64,000 bases of DNA from Inia geoffrensis (taxonomy: Eukaryota; Chordata; Mammalia; Artiodactyla; Iniidae), in contig CM070901.1 of the NCBI GenBank assembly GCA_036417435.1, forward strand, positions 69,364,501 through 69,428,500. The letters are read 5' to 3'. Made by a program: the position numbers and the translations under genes. The notes beneath the pieces were generated by a model. That model saw only the letters and a list, made by a program, of their open reading frames with translations, was not told where the DNA came from and searched no databases. Shown one piece after another: positions 57,535-64,000 of the stretch; position 1 is the stretch's first letter; the number at the start of each line of letters is the position of its first letter.

Positions 57535-58983
57535 TTTTTGAATTTTATTTTATTTATATTTTTATACAGCAGGTTCTTATTAGTCATCAGTTTTACACAC
57601 AGCAGTGTATACATGTCAATCCCAATCTCCCAATTCATCACACCCCCCCACCCCACCCGCCGCCACTTTCCCCCCTTGGTGTCCATACGTTTGTTCTCTA
57701 CATCTGTATCTCAATTTCTGCCCTGCAAACCAGTTCATCTGTACCACTTTTCTAGGTTCCACATATATGCATTAATATATGATATTTGTTTTTCTCTTTC
57801 TGACTTACTTCACTCTGTATGACAGTCTCTAGATCCATCCACATCTCTACAAATGACCCAATTTCGTTCCTTTTTATGGCTGAGTAATATTCCATTGTAT
57901 ATATGTACCACACCTTCTTTATCCATTCATCTGTCAGTGGACATTTAGTTTGCTTCCATGACCTGACTATTGTAAATATTGCTGCAATGAACATTGGAGT
58001 GCACGTGTCTTTTTGAATTGTGCTTTTTTGCCTAGTGTGGGTATATGCCCAGTAGTGGGATTGCTGAATCATATGGTAATTCTATTTTTAGATTTTTAAG
58101 GAACCTCCATACTGTTCTCCATAGTGGCTGTATCAATTTACATTCCCACCAACAGTGCAAGAGGGTCCCCTTTTCTCCACACCTGCTCCAGCATTTGTTG
58201 TTTGTAGATCTTCTGATGATGCCCATTCTAACTGGTGTGAGGTGATACCCATTGTAGTTTTGATTTGCATTTCTCTAATAATTAGTGATGTTGAGCAGCT
58301 TTTCACTTGCTTCTTGGCCATCTGTATGTCTTCTTTGGAGAAGTGTCTATTTAGGTCTTCTGGCCATTTTTGGATTGGGTTGTTTTGTTTTTTTAATATT
58401 GAGCTGCACAAGCTGTTTATACATTTTGGAGATTAATCCTTTGTTGATTTGTTTGCGAATATTTTCTCCCATTTTGAGGGTTGTCTTTTCATCTTGTTTA
58501 TGGTTTCCTTTGCTGTGTAAAAGCCTTTAAGTTTCATTAGGTCTCATTTGTTTATTTTTGTTTTTACTTCCATTACTCTAGGAGGTGGATCAAAAAAGGT
58601 CTTGCTGTGATTTATGTCAAAAGGTGTTCTTCCTATGTTTTCCTCTAAGAGTTTTATAGTGTCCTGTCTTACATTTAGGCCTCTAATCCATTTTGAGTTT
58701 ATTTTTGTGTATGGTGTTAGGGAGTGTTCTAATTTCATTCTTTTACATGTAGTTGTCCAGCTTTCCCAGCAACCACTTATTGAAGAGACTGTCTTTTCTC
58801 CATTGTATATCCTTGCCTCCTTTGTCATAGATTAGTTGACCATAGGTGCATGGGTTTATCTCTGGGCTTTCTACCTTGTTCCATTGATCTATATGTCTGT
58901 TTTTGTGCCAGTACCATGTTGTCTTGATTACTGTAGCTTTGTAGTATAGTCTGAAGTCAGGGAGTCTGATTCCTCCAGCTCTG
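57535..58983 (-). mobile_element. 5'-truncated L1, antisense, with ORF2 C-terminus and 3'UTR
   Basis: The plus-strand left end is T-rich (3' tail and 3'UTR: gcaggttcttattagtcatc). On the minus strand, broken frames encode the L1 ORF2 C-terminal region: [20 protein letters not shown] near 58975, [73 protein letters not shown] and YTMEYYSAIKRNEIGSFVEM near 57900. Several frameshifts. It overlaps in content with the C-terminal part of the L1 at the left window edge, from the same broad subfamily. Confidence 0.9.
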
Positions 58984-58984
58984 A

Positions 58985-59270
58985 AAATTTTAGTCTTTTC
59001 TTTTTCTCCCCTTATGTGAGCCAGGAAGGCCAAAGGGGGCTTGAGCTGTCCAATTGCCTTATCTTTTAATCTTTGTATGCTTTCTTTCACAAGCTGGGGA
59101 GCATTATTTAAATAGTTGTCAATCATTAATTTAGAGGAAATTTCAGGCACTCTTAGGGAGGAATGAGAAAGGCAAACTTCTTCCAATCTTCTGTGTATTC
59201 CCCCTGACAACCCTAAAATTGCATGCTGAATTTAGCAAACACCCTATACTTAACCATTTCCACCTTTCTT
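58985..59270. other. Unassigned sequence joined to the L1 5' truncation point
   Basis: The minus-strand frame runs open from [13 protein letters not shown] at 59210 straight into L1 ORF2 at about 58983. The non-L1 part, about 75 codons, includes [18 protein letters not shown] and [15 protein letters not shown], helical-looking but not a family I can name. It may be host DNA or another repeat. Confidence 0.45.
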
Positions 59271-59274
59271 AGGA

Positions 59275-59712
59275 GAGAGTTGTTGTTTTACAGCGTCCAT
59301 AAATTCTTTGATATGCCCCTGTTTGTTAAGGTGAGCTTAATCCCTTTCCCTTGAGTCTGGACTAGACTTAGTGACCCGCTTCTAATGAGTAGAGAAAAGT
59401 GGGTGTGTCAGGGTGTGACTTCAGAGACTGGGTCATAAGCACTGCCATTTCCTGCTTGCTCTTTCACCTGCTTTTGATCACTCATGTCATGAGGGCACCC
59501 AGGAACTGGTGAGGAACTGAAGCCTCCTTCCAGGATCCAGCAAGAAACTTAGGCATCGACTAACAGTTGTGTAAGTGAGCCATCTTGGAAGTGGATTCAC
59601 CAGTGCCAACCAGGCCTTCTGATGGCTGCAGTCCTGGGTGTCATCGTCTTTGCAACCTTATGAGAGACCCTGGGCCAGAACCACTAGCTATGCCGCTTCT
59701 GGATTCCTGACC
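59275..59712 (+). mobile_element. MaLR-type LTR (MLT1-like), sense
   Basis: gagtctggactagacttagt, gaccgcttctaatgag-like sequence, cttgctctttcacctgcttt, ggaactgaagcctccttccag and atgagagaccctgggccaga form the MLT1 LTR order. The 3' end is replaced by simple repeats. Confidence 0.6.
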
Positions 59713-59771
59713 CTCTCTCTCTCTCTCTCTCTCTCTTTCTCTGTCACACACATACACACACACACTCACTC
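59712..59771. repeat. (CT)n plus (AC)n compound microsatellite
   Basis: A CT repeat at about 59712-59740 (with one TT break) runs into an AC repeat at 59745-59771 with small interruptions. It replaces the end of the MLT1-like LTR. Confidence 0.9.
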
Positions 59772-59774
59772 ATA

Positions 59775-61570
59775 TCCTTCAACTGACTTCAAAAATATTT
59801 CTTCAAATCTAATTTCTTAAATAGTATAATTCTGTCTATCTCATCACATCTTAGTGCTATTTAAGTACCATTTAGAGTGGGCAATCTGGGAAATTGCCTA
59901 AGTAATCCATACCTTGATCTGCCTCTGTTTAGGGGTAAGAGAGCAATCTAGTGAAGTTTTAGCAGTGAGATTTAGGGCTTTCTTCACTGAGGTTAGAGAC
60001 TGATCTTGGAAAGCGATGGATCCAAGAGCCAGAAGGAGCCCCTCTGGGTCCCAGGGTTATCCACAGTCTTTGCTTTCTTCATACTCTGATCATCTTATCC
60101 AGAGCAAACCATGTACACCGAGTAAGAAGATGAAGGCCAGCGTGCACACATAGGTGAGGATGGTATCATATCCTATGACTTTATCCTGGTGACTGGTGTT
60201 GGAGGCTGGGTGGGGAGTTGTTTCTGAGGTGTCCATATACATTCATTCACTCATCACTTATTAAGCCCCCAGTATGTCTCAGACCCTCTTCTAGGTGCTG
60301 AGCACACAGTGGTAAGTCTACATGTTCCCTCACATTGGAGAGCTTGTACTCTGATGGCTTTGAGGTTCAGGTCAGGACCAGCCACAACTGACTCGAGTAA
60401 GCACACAATTACAGCAAAGACTCTTTGTACATCTCTCTCTCCCCACAGTCTCTATCCTTTAAATGTAACTCCATGAAAGGAGAGATCCATGAACAAATTC
60501 TAAATAAATTGATTTTTATAGTGAAACAGCTTCCAAAAATGATTACAAATTCCAGAGGCTGAATACCCTGTGATGTAGCCATGCATCAGAGTATTAGTCC
60601 CGAAGTCATTTTACATAAGAGAAAGAAAACTAACGAGAGAGGAAATCTAAAACCTGAGGATACAAAAGAAGTGTCGTTTGTTCAGGAAAGAAAGAATGTC
60701 AGAACCATGAACACTAATAAAAATTCAGATCTTTGCAAATAAGGCTGGGCCTGGAGAGTAAATATGTGTTCTCTTGGGGAAGTTCAGGTAGCTAAGGAAA
60801 TTAATTCTTGTTAGTTTCTGGTTTACAGTCCTAGGCAGAAGCTGAGGTCCCACAAAGCTGCCTCTCCACCTCACTACCTGTGGCAGGAACAGTAGGCTGG
60901 TGCATCAGTTAGGGCCCTGTTGCAGGAAGCAGAAACCATCAATAGAAAGATTTAAAAGAGGTCATTAAATGTTTACAAAACTGTGGACAGGAGAGCAGGC
61001 TCTAGGCTGGGCCTCTAGAAACTCCCAGAACAAGACTGTTGAATGAGCCTGCCAGGGTGGCTTCTGTCTCTGCAAGAGTCAGGAAGGTAAGGGATCAGGA
61101 GGCCACTCTAAGTGATCCAGGTTCAGGAAGCCATTGATGCTCCTGGGGCAAAGCCTCTTAGTAGCCGCATAGCTAATGGCCAGACTCTGGAACACACAGT
61201 TTTCTTCCTGCCATGGCTGCCACGGCTGCCTCTTGAAACTCATGAAGCTGGTCATTGGATACTGGAGTGCTGCTTCAGGAAAACTCAATGATGCCAGAGC
61301 CTTGCTTGCCACCAAATACCCACTATTCCAGCATCTTTTTTCATGTAGGTGTCCATGTAACACAGTTATGGCCAATGAGATGTAATGGATTTCTGCATGG
61401 CATAGGTGAGATGAAGGGCTTCTAGGGAAACTTGCTTTTCTGAAAAACAGGATAGATATTTCTGGTGCTGTCTTCCCTTCTTCCTGCCTTGAGCACGAAC
61501 ATGAAGGCTAGACCTGCAGAAGCCATTTTGTGACCTCTGTAGTTAGAGTCAACTTGTTTTAGAAGGAAAC
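59775..61570. other. Intergenic DNA, no gene recognised
   Basis: No recognised gene. An antisense L2 3' tail is visible at about 60240-60360 (attaagcccccagtatgtctc, ctaggtgctgagcacacagtg). The opposing frames at 61079-61385 show no known domain. Confidence 0.4.
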
Positions 61571-61589
61571 ATTAAAAATGTACCACCCT

Positions 61590-61764
61590 GGATGAGAACC
61601 TACTGTATAGCACAGGGAACTCCACTCAGTGCTCTGGGGTGACCTAAATGGGAAGGAAATCCGAAAAAGAGGGGATATATGTATACGTATAGCTGATTCA
61701 CTTTGCTGTACAGTAGAAACTAACACAACATTGTAAAGCAGCTATACTCCAATAAAAATAAGAA
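61590..61764 (+). mobile_element. Very short L1 3' end insertion, sense
   Basis: It starts tggatgagaacctactgtat, contains agcacagggaactccactca and tgattcactttgctgtacag, and ends with ctccaataaaaataagaa. Direct repeats aaaaatgtaccaccct (61574-61589) and gaaaatgcaccaccct (61765-61780) flank it, with two mismatches. Only the 3'UTR was copied. Confidence 0.92.
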
Positions 61765-61910
61765 GAAAATGCACCACCCTTGGTCTCCTATTTTGAACTT
61801 CTTAGTATGTGAGACAGGAAAAAATACCTTCATTAGTTTAAGCCATTGTCAATCCAGAAAGAATTCAGGTATTGGCAGCTGAAAGCACTCTAAACTTACA
61901 TAACATCTTT

Positions 61911-61970
61911 CCCCTACCTCCCCCTTGTTCCTCCTTTTCCCTCTCCCTCCCTCTTCTCTCTTCTCTCTCT
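61911..61970. repeat. Polypyrimidine tract
   Basis: About 60 bp is almost pure C and T on the plus strand (cccctacctcccccttgttc, then ctttccctctccctccctct), with mirror-like segments. Confidence 0.85.
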
Positions 61971-61974
61971 GAAT

Positions 61975-63330
61975 GCTTTCTTCTGTCTGTCCATGCTTGT
62001 GGCATGGGAGAGATGGTACCCAAGAGGCCACAATGAAGGAAGACATTTCTGCAGCATATTCTGTTTTCATCAGAGGGCATTTATCTAGTGCAGATATAGC
62101 TGAATGGGCCTTTTGTAGCTCACAGGCCTTATGTAATATATCAGCTGCAGTATATCAGTCAACCTTGACTCCTATTGTTGTATTTTTCCAGTTGTAAATA
62201 TGGTACTGCCCCAACTGTGACATTGTTTCTCTGGGCATTTATTAGGTTGAACCACATGAAATTTGCTTGTTTTAACTACAAATAGTAATAATTTCATATG
62301 ATGCAACCTGGTATGCATAGCCTTGGAGGGTATTAAAACTCTGAAGCCCAAATGAAGTCAATTTATAACACAATGAACTATTACCTTTCTCGAGTCAGTG
62401 GTTAAAAGTGATCCAGGTCTGGTTTCTTTTTCCATGTCAGCATTGGTGTTTCTTTGGGCCATCACAAAGGTTGTCTCCCACTCCCAAAGAAACTAACGAT
62501 TAACACTTCCAGGCCACATCTTTCTCTTATTTTCATCCCAATTCAACCTGAAGCTAAATTTTACTATAGGCACAAGTAGTCTACTACTAACTCTAAGTTC
62601 AGGGATTTACACTGAATTTACCTAAGTAAACTGTGGAAAGAGAGGAGTGGGGTAGGGTATTATCATATGTGCTTTTATCTTGGAAAACCAGCTTATTCTG
62701 GAGCCAGGTTGACTCCTATATAGTAAGAAAATCCCTTTACGAATGTAGCAGAGGGCCAAAAAAAAGGACTTTGATGTTAATGATTATGGCTCTGCCCACT
62801 GGGCATTTATCATAGGACATTAAGTATATCCATTGTTTCCTAGGTCTTGACTGACCCTAGGACAACCAGAAGGGTCAGAAATTATCATGATCTCTGACTC
62901 TGATGTCTTTTTCCAGTTATGATTCTAGGCCTCTGTGCTGTCCATATTCTTCTTTCTTTCTGGTGGATTTTTAATGGCACAAGTGTTTTTCCTTGCTGAG
63001 ATTTTTTTGTTTTTCTTCCTTTGTCATCACTGCCAGTGTATCTGACAGTTACAGAAAGTACTCAGGAAAGATGTCCAGAAGTTTCACTTCAATTAACACC
63101 ATTAGGTTTGTTAAGAAAAGCTATTATTATTGTGACTTATAGACATTCCCAATGGGAATTAACATTTCTGAAAGGGGTTTCTCTCTTCATCGGAGAGATT
63201 GTGATAAAGAAGAGGTATAGCATTACTTGGAGATTGGAGAAAGGTCAAAATTCAAAAGCCATTGTTTAGCACATTGGTTAATTACTGACTTGGAGGACTT
63301 TGTTCCAGTAACAAAACCCCTTGGACCAGT
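61975..63330. other. Intergenic DNA, no gene recognised
   Basis: Short open frames only (up to about 82 codons) without known motifs. No RNA gene or clear repeat recognised. Confidence 0.4.
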
Positions 63331-63339
63331 GTCATTTTT

Positions 63340-63435
63340 CTCAGCTTCATATCTCCTGTGCCTAGCATCGCACCTGGCACAGGGTAGTTGTGAAATAAAT
63401 AGAGGTTAATTAGGTGAATGAATGAATGAATAAGA
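63340..63435 (+). mobile_element. L2 3' end with GAAT simple tail
   Basis: tcctgtgcctagcatcgcac, ctggcacagggtagttgtga and aataaatagaggttaattag end in gaatgaatgaatgaataag, the typical L2 3' terminus. Confidence 0.7.
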
Positions 63436-63439
63436 TGGT

Positions 63440-64000
63440 ATGGGATATCAAAGTTGTACGGTTAGCTCTGAGAACTTCTCCATGTTTCACAGAAGAAGGG
63501 TCTATAAGACAGACACAGCCTTTACCATTATAAATATCCTTGTTAACACACGTTTCCGTAAGTTCCCAGTAGGCATATCTGTGTAGTGGGGTGGAGTAAT
63601 TTACTCACTCTGTAACTCTCTGGTCTTCTGCATGAGCCAGGACTCAGCAGGTAACAGGGAGAAAATGTTCTATTTAGTTTAAAACTTAGTCTGACCTGAT
63701 AATATAAGTCATTGCCTTTGGCTGATAACCTTCTGGAATAATTGGACACTGTCTCCTGTTTTCATCCTCTTCCTGCATTTTCCAGAGACAGTGACCAGGT
63801 GTATAAAAGGGAATTTTAGTGAGGGGTCCTTGGTTCCTCTTAATGTCATTCTTCCTCCCACATGAGTCCAGCGGAAGGGGTATTGACTTTTAGCCCACCT
63901 GTCTCCTGGACTTCTCTCAGGGTCTGAGGTGACAAAGGCTCTCTCCTTGACTAGACTTCAGTCAGGCTTCTCGAAGCCCTCTTCTTAACTAGGCTTTGAT
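63440..64000. other. Window end, no gene recognised
   Basis: No coding exon or RNA gene identified. A 68-codon minus-strand frame (63749-63543) has no known motif. Confidence 0.4.

Noticed and set aside
1..64000. Exons of FCER1A, APCS, CRP or other expected 1q23 neighbours
   Set aside because: I looked for immunoglobulin-domain and pentraxin motifs in all frames and saw none; they may lie outside the window.

Overview
This window is mammalian nuclear DNA, most likely from a whale or dolphin (Cetacea), or less likely another non-ruminant cetartiodactyl. The main evidence is about a dozen copies of a tRNA-derived SINE whose head reads 'ggcttccctggtggc...' and whose tail reads '...gaggcccgcgta-ctgc-A(n)'. 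This is the CHR-type SINE of Cetacea, Hippopotamidae and Ruminantia, here in the very homogeneous form typical of cetaceans. I saw no BovB or ART2 of ruminants and no PRE1 of pigs. The other repeats (cetartiodactyl L1, ancient L1M/HAL1, L2, MIR, MaLR/ERVL LTRs, hAT and Tigger transposons) fit a placental mammal. All species and subfamily names come from recognition, not from a database search.

No intact protein-coding gene is visible. The only gene-derived sequences are two olfactory receptor (OR) pseudogenes, both closest to the OR10J group as I recall it. The first (minus strand, 35712-36641) is full length and broken by one in-frame stop at codon 100. It also has a DRY-to-DHY change and has lost a conserved extracellular-loop cysteine. 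The second (plus strand, about 46770-47840) is much older, with deletions, frameshifts and a SINE inserted into its fifth-transmembrane region. In human, OR10J genes lie on 1q23 near FCER1A, APCS and CRP. I looked for exons of those neighbours and found none.

Layout. 1-6045: the 5' part of a large antisense L1 (3' end outside the window) with a recognisable endonuclease/RT ORF2, an ORF1 and a GC-rich repetitive 5'UTR, carrying several SINEs, one of them inside another. 6045-11200: older antisense L1M/HAL1 pieces, LTR-like sequence and DNA transposon fossils. 12000-17700: a decayed sense-strand L1 with five younger insertions. 17700-35700: single-copy-like intergenic DNA with MaLR, L1, MIR, L2 and Tigger fragments. 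35700-48000: the OR pair and its spacer. 48000-57500: hAT, Tigger, MIR-hosted SINE, a short retroposed LTR-like transcript, and antisense L1M/HAL1. 57535-58983: a 5'-truncated antisense L1. 59000-64000: a MaLR LTR, microsatellites, an L1 3' stub with clear target-site duplications, and L2 fragments.

The window therefore records nested retrotransposition and olfactory gene loss rather than a working pathway. The points most worth a second look are the lightly damaged OR10J-like copy, the SINE-broken second OR, a processed-looking LTR-type RNA insertion near 52.5 kb, and a cluster of perfect short palindromes near 37.9 kb.
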